The notes beneath the pieces are model-generated. The model saw only the letters and a list, made by a program, of their open reading frames with translations, was not told the origin of the DNA and did not search any database. This document shows, piece after piece, positions 27,938 to 36,280 of a stretch of DNA of 54,897 nucleotides. Made by a program: the position numbers and the translations under genes. The stretch is from the NCBI GenBank assembly GCA_034440175.1, contig JAWXBO010000170.1, positions 1 to 54,897 on the forward strand, in the 5' to 3' direction. The stretch comes from SZUA-430 sp034440175 (GTDB lineage Bacteria > Pseudomonadota > Alphaproteobacteria > Micropepsales > Micropepsaceae). Numbering within the stretch: position 1 is the stretch's first letter; each line of letters starts with the position of its first letter.

Positions 27938-29817
27938 CAGCTAGAGCCCGCCAACCGCACTTCGGCGGCGGCAATCATAGCCTTGAAGCGTGGATCGTCA
28001 CGGATGTGATCGAAGTCCGGATCGACTTTTGCATGCATCAGGAGCCCCGTCGACATATGAGCGAACACCGGCTCCAGCATGTCAAGCGCGGCCGAGGAGT
28101 CTTTCAAATAGGCGGCGAGCGAACAGGCGAAATTGTATCGCATGTTATAGTTGTCCGGATCGACCAGCAGGGCGCGGTTCATCCACTCTTTCGCGCGTTC
28201 GGCTTGACCGAGCACCGCCAGAGCGTTGCTGCCGTGACCGATGGCCGTACCGTTGTTGCGATCAAGCGTCAGAACCTTTTCGGTGCGCTCAAGGGTGATT
28301 TGCGCCGCCCGCAGAACTGCCTGTGAGTTGCCGACTGCATTGTAACAGCTGATCAACATCCCAGCCGAGCTGAAGTCCGCGCCGACGAGGCTCATTGCCT
28401 TCTCGAAATGGCGGATGGCATCCTCCATCCGCCGGTCTCGGAAACTCAAATAGGCAGCAGACCTGTTGACCTCGTAGGATTCGGGATCCAGGCGAAGGGC
28501 GATTTTAATTTCCGTCGCGGCCTCGTCCTGACGGCCGGTCTCGGAAAAAATTCTGGCCTTAACCGCGTGGGCCTCGGCCAAAGTAGCATCTAACGCCAGC
28601 GCACGTTCGGCCGCGTTCAATCCGTCGTCCACATTGCCGGCGTTTCCGGCGTTGCCGGCGTGCAGGAAACGCAACAACATTTGCCCAAGTGCCATCAGAG
28701 CCCAAGCGCGCGCGTAGGTTGGATCGATTTCGGTGATGCGCTTGCATAGGCGCACGATACTTTCGACTTCCCGGCTGTCGTTTTCGAAGCCGGTAACGTA
28801 GGACTGACGCGCCATCAAAAACAGGTTGTAGGCTTCGACATTGTCGGTGCCGCGCTCTTCGATGGCCTGCTTTTCCTCCGGCAGCAGCTTGAGCTTCAGG
28901 GCCTTGACGATGGCCTCGGAAATCTCATCCTGAAGCGCGAAAATGTCGTTGAGGTCGCGATCAAAGCGCTCGGCCCAGACATGGCCGCCGGTGGTACCGT
29001 CGATCAACTGGGCGGTGATCCGCACCCTGCCGCCAGATTTCCGGACGCTGCCTTCAAGCACATGGCCAACCTTTAGCTGGCGCGCCACTTGAGGAATATC
29101 GATGCTCTTGCCCTTGAATTGAAACGCGGTATTGCGCGCGACCACAAACAGCGCCGAGACCTTGCTGAGATCGGTGATGATGTCTTCGGAAATGCCGTCG
29201 CTGAAATATTCCTGCTCGGCATCCGCACTCATGTTGGCGAACGGCAGAACGCAAATGGATAGTTTGTGTGGCGCTTCCACTTTGTGAACCTCGGGTTCAT
29301 TACGTCCGGCGGCGCGGACGGAATACACATGCACCGGGCGGTTGATATTCTTGACCGTATGCTCGCCCATATCCTCGAACACACACGCGGCCTTGCCTTC
29401 GACCTGATCCCTGACGACACGCGATAACGCTACCCCGCCGGCAGGAGCAAGCGACTGGAGCCGGGCTGCGACGTTGACACCTTCGCCATAAATATCGTCG
29501 CCCTCGACGATGACTTCGCCCAGATTGATGCCGATGCGGTAACGAATGGGTTTTGCCTCCGCCTTCTCGCTCGCCTCCTGGATTGCCAGCGCACAATTGA
29601 CCGCGGCAATGACACTGGCGAACTCGACCAGCGCCCCATCTCCCATCAATTTGAACTGCCGCCCGCCATGGTTCGCCACCTGCGGATCGAAAATCGAGAC
29701 GCGGTTGGCCTTCAGGCGCTCCAGGGTCCCAGCCTCGTCGAGCTCCATGAGGCGGCTATAGCCAACAACATCGGCAGACAGGATCGCGGTGAGTTTACGC
29801 TGCATGACCCAAGGCAT
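27937..29817 (-). CDS. Class III adenylyl cyclase with TolB-like and TPR regions (copy 1)
   Basis: A 626-residue paralogue of the next gene, with the same three-part layout: cyclase catalytic domain, TolB-N-like middle and C-terminal TPR region. All catalytic residues seen in the neighbour are kept. The copies diverge mainly in the TPR half, as expected if ligands or partners differ. The ATG at 29817 (start 'MPWVMQRKL') has AGGA 6 bases upstream. The ATG at 29805 ('MQRKL') matches the paralogue start but lacks a ribosome-binding site. A further open extension to 29862 has no support. Confidence 0.9.
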   Translation of the reverse strand: MPWVMQRKLTAILSADVVGYSRLMELDEAGTLERLKANRVSIFDPQVANHGGRQFKLMGDGALVEFASVIAAVNCALAIQEASEKAEAKPIRYRIGINLGEVIVEGDDIYGEGVNVAARLQSLAPAGGVALSRVVRDQVEGKAACVFEDMGEHTVKNINRPVHVYSVRAAGRNEPEVHKVEAPHKLSICVLPFANMSADAEQEYFSDGISEDIITDLSKVSALFVVARNTAFQFKGKSIDIPQVARQLKVGHVLEGSVRKSGGRVRITAQLIDGTTGGHVWAERFDRDLNDIFALQDEISEAIVKALKLKLLPEEKQAIEERGTDNVEAYNLFLMARQSYVTGFENDSREVESIVRLCKRITEIDPTYARAWALMALGQMLLRFLHAGNAGNAGNVDDGLNAAERALALDATLAEAHAVKARIFSETGRQDEAATEIKIALRLDPESYEVNRSAAYLSFRDRRMEDAIRHFEKAMSLVGADFSSAGMLISCYNAVGNSQAVLRAAQITLERTEKVLTLDRNNGTAIGHGSNALAVLGQAERAKEWMNRALLVDPDNYNMRYNFACSLAAYLKDSSAALDMLEPVFAHMSTGLLMHAKVDPDFDHIRDDPRFKAMIAAAEVRLAGSS

Positions 29818-29934
29818 AGCAATCCTGACGACGCAAAACCAGCCGTTAATGGAACCAGCCAAACAAGGGAGTTACGGGTGAAGCGGTGGAGCCAACGGCC
29901 GGAAGATATGACCTGTAACAACAAACCCCACCTC

Positions 29935-30079
29935 CGTCATGGCCGGGCACTTGTCCCGGCCACCCAGCCGTCGCGTGTCCACGCGACGAAAGGACGAAAG
30001 CGCGGCCTGACTCAAAGCACGCTCATGCCTCGCAGACGCGAGGCCACTGGGCGGCCGGGTCAAGTGCCCGGCCATGACG
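29935..30079. repeat. 145-bp palindromic intergenic element with 33-bp terminal inverted repeats
   Basis: The ends are near-perfect inverted repeats: 31 of 33 bases match, beginning CGTCATGGCCGGGCACTTG. The inner part has a second palindrome, CGTCGCG-TGTCCA-CGCGACG. The whole could fold into a long cruciform or RNA stem. It resembles the 'CATGGCCGGG' palindromes scattered through rhizobial genomes. There is no open frame, so it would be non-autonomous. It lies in the 426-bp gap upstream of the tandem cyclases. I see no gene elsewhere in that gap. Confidence 0.8.
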
Positions 30080-30243
30080 AACGTGAGAGTGTGCAGTTGT
30101 CGATGGACACGCCATCACAGCGTCACGAGTCAATTCTTCCGGCCGTTGGTATTACTGCACTAATAGGTACTGATTTGGTGATCAATCATGAGCTTGTCCG
30201 TACGTCTCGATCCCGCATTGCACGAGCGTTGTGCAGCAGATCG

Positions 30244-30780
30244 TTAGGGTTGACCGGTCGAAACGAAATTCGAATAACGCTTGAAGCCAATATCAAGCAC
30301 GCCATCAACAGCCTTGGCCATGCCTTTGAATCCTGCAGCGTCGAAACCGCCGACCGAATATTCCATCGTCACGCGGGTCATGTGATACATTTTCTGAAAC
30401 CTGATCGCCATCGCGCCCGAAACCCCCATGAACGCCAACGGCCCCAATCCACCGGATAGTACCAGCGTCTCGCCCGGCGCGGCGTGCACGATTTCCATGT
30501 GTCTCACGAAACCGCCGTTCGGCAATGTCTCGCACCAGCAGCCGCCGTTTTTAACGTCCATCGACAGGTTTTTGCTGTCGCCGGAATGCGAGTGACTGGC
30601 ATCCCACCACGACCCGATGGAAACAAATTTTTCATAAGCACTTTGCGTGTCGCCCGGCACATCGGCCTGGAACATTAGCGAAAAACCGGTTGCGCTTTGC
30701 GAAACGACTTTCGCGTGGGCGGCAGCAGGAACCAACATGACTGCGAAAATTGCCACTAACAGTTGAACGAATGAAAACAC
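30244..30780 (-). CDS. Exported SRPBCC-family protein
   Basis: A 178-residue protein. The first ~25 residues form a signal peptide (hydrophobic 'FVQLLVAIFAVMLVPA', then 'AHA'), so it is likely periplasmic. The mature part has 'SIGSWWDASHSHSGD', 'GFVRHMEIVHAAPGETLVL' and 'GLGPLAFMGVSGAM', as in START/SRPBCC ligand-binding proteins related to AHSA1. The ligand is unknown. The GTG at 30780 is chosen because GAGGGGA sits 7 bases upstream. The longer open frame to 30885 would run into tRNA-Val. Confidence 0.8.
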   Translation of the reverse strand: MFSFVQLLVAIFAVMLVPAAAHAKVVSQSATGFSLMFQADVPGDTQSAYEKFVSIGSWWDASHSHSGDSKNLSMDVKNGGCWCETLPNGGFVRHMEIVHAAPGETLVLSGGLGPLAFMGVSGAMAIRFQKMYHMTRVTMEYSVGGFDAAGFKGMAKAVDGVLDIGFKRYSNFVSTGQP

Positions 30781-30823
30781 GGAAATTCCCCTCTGGCTTG
30801 CCAAGACATAGCTTGCGGCTGCG

Positions 30824-30852
30824 CCACGCGAAGCCCGTAAGGCGAAGCGTGG
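30824..30852 (-). terminator. Hairpin at the 3' end of tRNA-Val
   Basis: CCACGC and GCGTGG pair, with an inner GCC/GGC pair between symmetric GAA bulges. One arm includes the CCA of tRNA-Val. There is no T-run. It may guide 3' processing or cause pausing. Confidence 0.4.
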
Positions 30853-30925
30853 TGGGCGATGACGGGCTCGAACCGCCGACATCATCGGTGTAAACGATGC
30901 GCTCTACCAACTGAGCTAATCGCCC
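30850..30925 (-). tRNA. tRNA-Val (TAC)
   Basis: A 76-nt cloverleaf. The acceptor GGGCGAT pairs with ATCGCCC; discriminator A and encoded CCA follow. The anticodon stem CATCG/CGATG holds the loop TTTACAC, giving anticodon TAC. It lies downstream of hupB, the usual place in rhizobia. Confidence 0.97.
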
Positions 30926-30962
30926 TCCAGGGCGCGAGATAGCAAAGACAGGCGCTTCTCGC

Positions 30963-30999
30963 AAAATAAAAGGGGCGCCGGCCTTGCGGCTGACGCCCC
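30963..30999 (-). terminator. Rho-independent terminator of hupB
   Basis: On the minus strand GGGGCG...CGCCCC with an inner GCC-GCAA-GGC forms a stable stem, followed by TTTTATTTT. It starts 20 bp after the hupB stop. Confidence 0.88.
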
Positions 31000-31019
31000 A
31001 AAACTGCCTAACCGCCAAA

Positions 31020-31295
31020 TTAGACGTTGACGGCGTCTTTCAATTGTTTGCCAGCCCGGAACTTCGGCTGTTTCGACGCCGGAATTTTGATTTCCTCGCC
31101 TGTGCGTGGATTGCGGCCCGTACCGGCTTTGCGCGTGGTAACCACAAATGTGCCGAAACCTACCAAACGAACTTCATCGCCGCCCTTCAACGTGTTCGTG
31201 ACAATGTCCAACGTCGCGTCGATGATTTTCTCGACTTCGGACTTCTGCACGGTCGTCTTTTCGGCGACGGCCCCAATCAAATCGTTCTTGTTCAT
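31020..31295 (-). CDS. hupB: DNA-binding protein HU
   Basis: A 91-residue nucleoid protein. 'MNKNDLIGAVAEK' and 'VGFGTFVVTTRKAGTGRNP' give the dimer core and the DNA-contacting beta arm. It bends DNA and shapes the nucleoid. GAGGA precedes the ATG. The gene lies after lon, a conserved order in alphaproteobacteria, but has its own terminator and an apparent own promoter. Confidence 0.96.
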   Translation of the reverse strand: MNKNDLIGAVAEKTTVQKSEVEKIIDATLDIVTNTLKGGDEVRLVGFGTFVVTTRKAGTGRNPRTGEEIKIPASKQPKFRAGKQLKDAVNV

Positions 31296-31367
31296 GGATC
31301 CTCGCAGCTGAGTTAAATTTGGAAAATGACAGAAAAAGGCCGTTTTGCCTTCAGAACTTGAAAACCG

Positions 31368-31396
31368 GGAATAAAGGGCTGTTTAGGTCCTGTCAA
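31368..31396 (-). promoter_or_regulatory. Possible sigma-70 promoter of hupB
   Basis: On the minus strand a perfect -35 box TTGACA (31396-31391) is followed after 17 bases by TATTCC (31373-31368), a weak -10. The distance to the hupB start is about 72 bp. A small CGCGG-TTTT-CCGCG hairpin (31405-31418) lies just upstream. Confidence 0.45.
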
Positions 31397-31440
31397 AGCC
31401 AATTCGCGGTTTTCCGCGCAAAATCCCGTGAAAAGGTCGA

Positions 31441-31470
31441 AGGGCCGCAGTTTTGCTTGGCTGCGGCCCT
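31441..31470 (-). terminator. Hairpin after lon, likely terminator
   Basis: AGGGCCGCAG and CTGCGGCCCT form a perfect 10-bp stem around a 10-base loop, 28 bp after the lon stop. The T-run on the minus strand is poor (TCGACCTTTT), so efficiency is uncertain. Confidence 0.6.
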
Positions 31471-31497
31471 AATTTTCCTCAGATTTTGGCCAAAAGG

Positions 31498-33924
31498 TTA
31501 ATGCGCAACAACCCCTTCATGATCGCCCGCCCCATCTTTTGCAGCATGCGGGGGTACATCAGGTGGTTCCTCCCAGGTAATGGGCGTCGGCATGCGCACC
31601 AGGGCTTTCGCCAAGACTTCATCAACTGTCGCCGCAGGAATGATCGTCAGCCCTTTGAGGACGTTGTCTGGTATTTCTGCCAGGTCCTTCTCGTTTTCAG
31701 AAGGAATGATCACAGTCTTGATGCCTGCGCGCAACGCAGCCAAAAGCTTTTCCTTCAATCCGCCAATCGGCAAAACCCGGCCACGCAACGTGACTTCCCC
31801 CGTCATGGCCACGTCTCGCCGGATGGGAATGCTGGTCAGCACCGAAACGATTGCGGTTGTCATGGCAACACCCGCTGACGGCCCGTCTTTGGGAGTGGCG
31901 CCTTCCGGTACGTGGACATGGATGTCACGCTTGTCAAAGGTCGGAGGCGTGATCCCGAACGTCGTGGCCCGCGAGCGCACATACGACCGCGCAGCGTCGA
32001 TCGACTCTTTCATCACGTCGCCAAGCTTGCCGGTGGTCTGCATGCGGCCCTTGCCAGGCAGCATGATGGCCTCGATCGTCAGCGTTTCGCCGCCGACTTC
32101 CGTCCACGCCAGCCCGGTGACGACACCAACCTGGTCCTCGCCTTCCATCTCGCCAAAGCGGAACTTGCGTACGCCAGCATATTTCTCGAGATTCTTGGGC
32201 GTGACCTGCACCGACTTCGATTTCTTCGAAACGATTTCGCGTACAGCTTTACGCGCCAGGTTCGCTAGCTCGCGTTCGAGACTGCGCACCCCTGCCTCGC
32301 GTGTATAGTACCGAACCAAGTCCAGCAAAGCCGCATCGGTAATCGACCACTCGCCATCCTTCAGCGCGTGGGCTTGCATTTGCTTGGAAAGCAAATGCCT
32401 TTTCGCGATCTCGACCTTCTCATCTTCAGTGTATCCGGGAATGCGGATGATCTCCATCCGGTCCATCAACGGTTGCGGCATGCGCAAACTGTTGGACGTC
32501 GTGATGAACATGACGTCGGACAGATCGAAATCGACTTCCAGATAATGATCGTTGAATGTCGAATTCTGTTCCGGATCCAAAACCTCCAGCAACGCCGAAG
32601 ACGGGTCACCACGCCAATCCGCACCAAGCTTGTCGATCTCGTCCAGCAGGAACAGCGGATTGGCCGACTTCGCTTTCTTCATTCCCTGGATGACTTTGCC
32701 CGGCATCGATCCGATATAGGTTCGCCGATGCCCGCGAATTTCCGCTTCATCCCGCACCCCGCCAAGCGACATGCGCGCGAACTCCCGGCCTGTGGCCTTG
32801 GCGATTGATTTACCGAGAGACGTCTTGCCAACGCCGGGTGGACCCACCAGGCACAGGATCGGACCGCGCAACTTTCCGGCGCGCTGCTGCACTGCCAAGT
32901 ATTCCAGAATGCGTTCCTTGACCTTTTCAAGTCCGTAGTGATCGTTGTCGAGCACACGCTCGGCCTCAGCGATATCTTTCTTGATCCGGTTCTTCTTGCC
33001 CCACGGCAGCGACAGCAGCCAGTCAAGATAGTTGCGCACAACCGTCGCCTCTGCCGCCATCGGCGACATCTGCCGCAGCTTGCGCAACTCAGCCAGCGCC
33101 TTGTCGTTTGCTTCCTTCGACAGCTTGGTTTTCTTTATGCGGTCTTCCAGCTCGCCCAATTCGTCGCGCTGCTCTTCACCTTCGCCAAGCTCTTTCTGAA
33201 TGGCCTTCATCTGCTCGTTCAGATAATACTCGCGCTGGGTCTTTTCCATTTGCCGCTTCACGCGCGTTCGAATTTTGCGCTCGACCTGAAGCACGCTCAT
33301 TTCCGATTCCATCAGCCCGAACACTTTTTCGAGCCGTTCGCCGACGTTGATCATTTCAAGCAACGCTTGCTTGTCTGGAATCTTGACTGTCAGATGCGAT
33401 GCGATCGTATCCGCCAGCTTCGACGGATCGCTGATTTGCTGCACTTCGGCCTGCGACTCTGGCGCGATCTTTTTGTTGAGCTTCACATAGTTATCGAATT
33501 GCGCCATGGCTGTGCGCGACAACGCCTCGATCTCGCCGTCATCCGCCACCACATCGGGCAACAGTTCGGCTTCAACCTGGAAGAAATTCCCATTCGGAAT
33601 AAAGCGCTTGATCCGCGCCCGCTGCTTGCCCTCGACTAGAACACGCACCGTTTGGTCGGGAAGCTTCAACAGCTGCACAACCGAGGCCAGAGTACCGATG
33701 AGATAGATGTCATTTTCGCCCGGGTCGTCCTGCGCCGGGTTTTTCTGGGTGACCAGAAGAATTTGCTTCTCTTCCAAACCCACATCCTCAAGCGCACGCA
33801 CCGATTTCTCGCGCCCGACAAAAAGCGGCACGATTTTGTGCGGGAACACCACGATGTCCCGGAGTGGCAACACTGGAAACACCAGTAACGGCGGCGCGGC
33901 TTGCTCGTTGTCCGAACTTTGCAT
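31498..33924 (-). CDS. lon: ATP-dependent protease Lon
   Basis: An 808-residue LonA-type AAA+ serine protease that degrades misfolded and regulatory proteins in the cytosol. The N-terminal substrate-binding domain starts 'PPLLVFPVLPLRDIVVFP'. Walker A is 'GPPGVGKTS' and Walker B-like is 'LFLLDEIDKLG'. The catalytic Ser lies in 'PKDGPSAGVAM' and the Lys in 'GLKEKLLAALRAG'. The ATG at 33924 is chosen over an in-frame TTG at 33942. The 177-bp gap to clpX probably holds its promoter. Confidence 0.96.
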   Translation of the reverse strand: MQSSDNEQAAPPLLVFPVLPLRDIVVFPHKIVPLFVGREKSVRALEDVGLEEKQILLVTQKNPAQDDPGENDIYLIGTLASVVQLLKLPDQTVRVLVEGKQRARIKRFIPNGNFFQVEAELLPDVVADDGEIEALSRTAMAQFDNYVKLNKKIAPESQAEVQQISDPSKLADTIASHLTVKIPDKQALLEMINVGERLEKVFGLMESEMSVLQVERKIRTRVKRQMEKTQREYYLNEQMKAIQKELGEGEEQRDELGELEDRIKKTKLSKEANDKALAELRKLRQMSPMAAEATVVRNYLDWLLSLPWGKKNRIKKDIAEAERVLDNDHYGLEKVKERILEYLAVQQRAGKLRGPILCLVGPPGVGKTSLGKSIAKATGREFARMSLGGVRDEAEIRGHRRTYIGSMPGKVIQGMKKAKSANPLFLLDEIDKLGADWRGDPSSALLEVLDPEQNSTFNDHYLEVDFDLSDVMFITTSNSLRMPQPLMDRMEIIRIPGYTEDEKVEIAKRHLLSKQMQAHALKDGEWSITDAALLDLVRYYTREAGVRSLERELANLARKAVREIVSKKSKSVQVTPKNLEKYAGVRKFRFGEMEGEDQVGVVTGLAWTEVGGETLTIEAIMLPGKGRMQTTGKLGDVMKESIDAARSYVRSRATTFGITPPTFDKRDIHVHVPEGATPKDGPSAGVAMTTAIVSVLTSIPIRRDVAMTGEVTLRGRVLPIGGLKEKLLAALRAGIKTVIIPSENEKDLAEIPDNVLKGLTIIPAATVDEVLAKALVRMPTPITWEEPPDVPPHAAKDGAGDHEGVVAH

Positions 33925-34101
33925 CTTGGACCTGACTTTCAAGTGATAGGCGGCGGCTACAATCGGGAGCCATATTACAGGCTATTGCGGCAAGCACCCG
34001 AATTCCGGTCACCAGGATGGTTCATAGAGGCTATGACTTGGAGGCGGCTACTCCGTCATTCAAGGCCTTGACTCTGTTTGGCAGGCTACTGATTTCTGCG
34101 C

Positions 34102-35367
34102 TCAAGAGGCGGCTGACGTGGCTTCACCACGTTTATCGGCATAGATCAAGAGAGGACGTGCCCTGCCCTCGGCGACTTCGCCGTTAATGACGACTTCCGT
34201 AACGCCACGCATGCCCGGTAAGTCGAACATCGTATCCAGCAGGATCGCTTCCATAATCGAACGCAACCCACGCGCGCCGGTCTTGCGCGAAATCGCCTTG
34301 CGCGAGATTGCCTTTAATGCGTCGTCTGAGAAGGACAATGCGACGCCCTCCATGTCAAACAAGCGTTGGTATTGCTTGACGATGGCATTCTTTGGCTTGG
34401 TCAAAATCGACATAAGCGCATCGATATCAAGGTCCTCCAGCGTCGCCACGACAGGCAAGCGGCCGACGAACTCGGGAATAAGTCCAAACTTTAACAAATC
34501 CTCAGGCTCGATCTCTCGCAGAATGGCGCCGGTTCCACGATCATCCGCAGACTGAACATTTGCTCCGAATCCAATCGATGAACCCTTGCCACGTGCTGCG
34601 ATGATTTTCTCAAGGCCGGCAAACGCACCACCACAGACAAACAGGATGTTGGTCGTATCGACCTGCAGAAATTCCTGCTGCGGATGCTTGCGCCCGCCTT
34701 GCGGCGGAACGCTGGCGATCGTGCCTTCCATAATCTTGAGCAAGGCCTGCTGAACGCCTTCACCCGACACGTCGCGCGTGATCGATGGATTGTCGGACTT
34801 GCGGCTGATCTTGTCGACTTCATCGATGTAGACAATACCGCGCTGCGCCTTTTCGACATTGTAGTCGGCCGACTGCAGCAACTTCAAAATGATGTTTTCA
34901 ACGTCTTCGCCGACATAGCCCGCTTCGGTCAATGTCGTCGCATCTGCCATCGTGAACGGCACATCGAGAATGCGTGCAAGCGTTTGCGCCAGCAGAGTCT
35001 TGCCGCAGCCTGTCGGGCCGATCAGCATAATGTTCGATTTGGCAATCTCGACTTCGCCGGTCTTGGCTTGATGGTTCAGGCGCTTGTAGTGATTGTGCAC
35101 CGCGACCGCGAGCACCTTCTTGGCGTGATCCTGCCCAATGACATAATCATCCAGCACTTTGCGAATATCAGTCGGTGTCGGAACGCCGTCGCGCGACTTG
35201 ACAAGAGAGGTCTTGTTCTCTTCACGGATGATATCCATGCAGAGTTCGACGCACTCGTCGCAAATGAACACAGTCGGCCCAGCAATTAACTTCCGCACCT
35301 CATGCTGGCTCTTGCCGCAAAATGAGCAGTAGAGCGTGTTCTTGGAATCGCTGCCGCTTTTACTCAT
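34102..35367 (-). CDS. clpX: ATP-dependent Clp protease ATP-binding subunit ClpX
   Basis: A 421-residue AAA+ unfoldase that feeds substrates to ClpP. The N-terminal zinc finger has four cysteines ('CSFC' and 'CDECVELC'). Walker A is 'GPTGCGKTLLAQ' and Walker B is 'VYIDEVDKI'. GAGGGAGAG lies upstream of the ATG; an out-of-frame ATG is interposed. It follows clpP with a 194-bp gap, so it may also have its own promoter. Confidence 0.97.
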   Translation of the reverse strand: MSKSGSDSKNTLYCSFCGKSQHEVRKLIAGPTVFICDECVELCMDIIREENKTSLVKSRDGVPTPTDIRKVLDDYVIGQDHAKKVLAVAVHNHYKRLNHQAKTGEVEIAKSNIMLIGPTGCGKTLLAQTLARILDVPFTMADATTLTEAGYVGEDVENIILKLLQSADYNVEKAQRGIVYIDEVDKISRKSDNPSITRDVSGEGVQQALLKIMEGTIASVPPQGGRKHPQQEFLQVDTTNILFVCGGAFAGLEKIIAARGKGSSIGFGANVQSADDRGTGAILREIEPEDLLKFGLIPEFVGRLPVVATLEDLDIDALMSILTKPKNAIVKQYQRLFDMEGVALSFSDDALKAISRKAISRKTGARGLRSIMEAILLDTMFDLPGMRGVTEVVINGEVAEGRARPLLIYADKRGEATSAAS

Positions 35368-35561
35368 TCATACTCTCCCTCGCAGACCGGAACTGCACCG
35401 TTTCCGGCCAATCGCCGCGCCCCATTTCCCACAAAGCCAATTGCGTGCCGAATCCCCATAACACGCCTTTTCACAGTCAATTCCAGCATGCTATGCGGCC
35501 ATGGATCAAGAATGTATTAATGTCAGGTGTATTGGTCAAACCTGTTCAATCTCCCCTTGTA

Positions 35562-36200
35562 TCACTCAGACCGGTTGGGGTCCAAAGCCGCCGGTCTCTT
35601 GGTGAACACCTGGTCTAACAGGCCAAAAGCCTTGGCTTCGTCCGCTGTTAAGAAGTTATCCCGGTCCAGAGCTCTCTCTATCGTTTCAACGGTTTGGCCT
35701 GTGTGCTTCGCGTAAATCTCATTCAAGCGTCTCTTTAATTTCAAGATTTCTTGAGCATGCCTTGCGATATCTGTGGCCTGGCCCTGCGCGCCGCCCGAAG
35801 GTTGATGCAACATCACCCTAGAATTCGGCAAAGCGTAGCGCTGCCCCTTCTCACCGGCACATAAAAGCAACGACGCGGCCGACGCTGCCTGGCCGATACA
35901 CAAAGTGGCAATCGTCGGCCGGATGTACTGCATCGTGTCGTAAATCGCCAAGCCGGCAGTCACAACGCCACCAGGCGAATTGATATACATAGAGATTTCC
36001 TTCTTGGGGTTATCAGCCTCAAGGAACAGTAACTGCGCCGTAACCAGTGTCGCGATGGTGTCTTCAATCGGTCCTGAAACAAAGACAATCCGCTCCTTCA
36101 ACAGGCGCGAGTAAATGTCGTAGGACCGCTCACCCCGCGCGGTCTGCTCGATCACAAACGGCATGTAGTAGTTCGCGTAAGTCTCGCTCATATCTTTCAT
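35562..36200 (-). CDS. clpP: ATP-dependent Clp protease proteolytic subunit ClpP
   Basis: A 212-residue serine protease subunit forming a tetradecameric chamber. The catalytic triad is Ser107 ('GQAASAAS'), His132 ('MLHQPSGG') and Asp181 ('DRDNF'). 'YINSPGG' is the oxyanion-hole region. It starts at the ATG at 36200 or, three codons later, at Met4. It sits between tig and clpX. Confidence 0.97.
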   Translation of the reverse strand: MKDMSETYANYYMPFVIEQTARGERSYDIYSRLLKERIVFVSGPIEDTIATLVTAQLLFLEADNPKKEISMYINSPGGVVTAGLAIYDTMQYIRPTIATLCIGQAASAASLLLCAGEKGQRYALPNSRVMLHQPSGGAQGQATDIARHAQEILKLKRRLNEIYAKHTGQTVETIERALDRDNFLTADEAKAFGLLDQVFTKRPAALDPNRSE

Positions 36201-36280
36201 CGGTCACACTCTCTCGTTCTCAACCCCTGTCTGAATTGGACAGGATGAGGTGCAGCACATTACCCGGCAACCTTAAACAG

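Noticed and set aside
26519..28009. Long open frame opposite the second cyclase
   Set aside because: It mirrors codon positions of the real gene and has no family motif; a GC-driven shadow.
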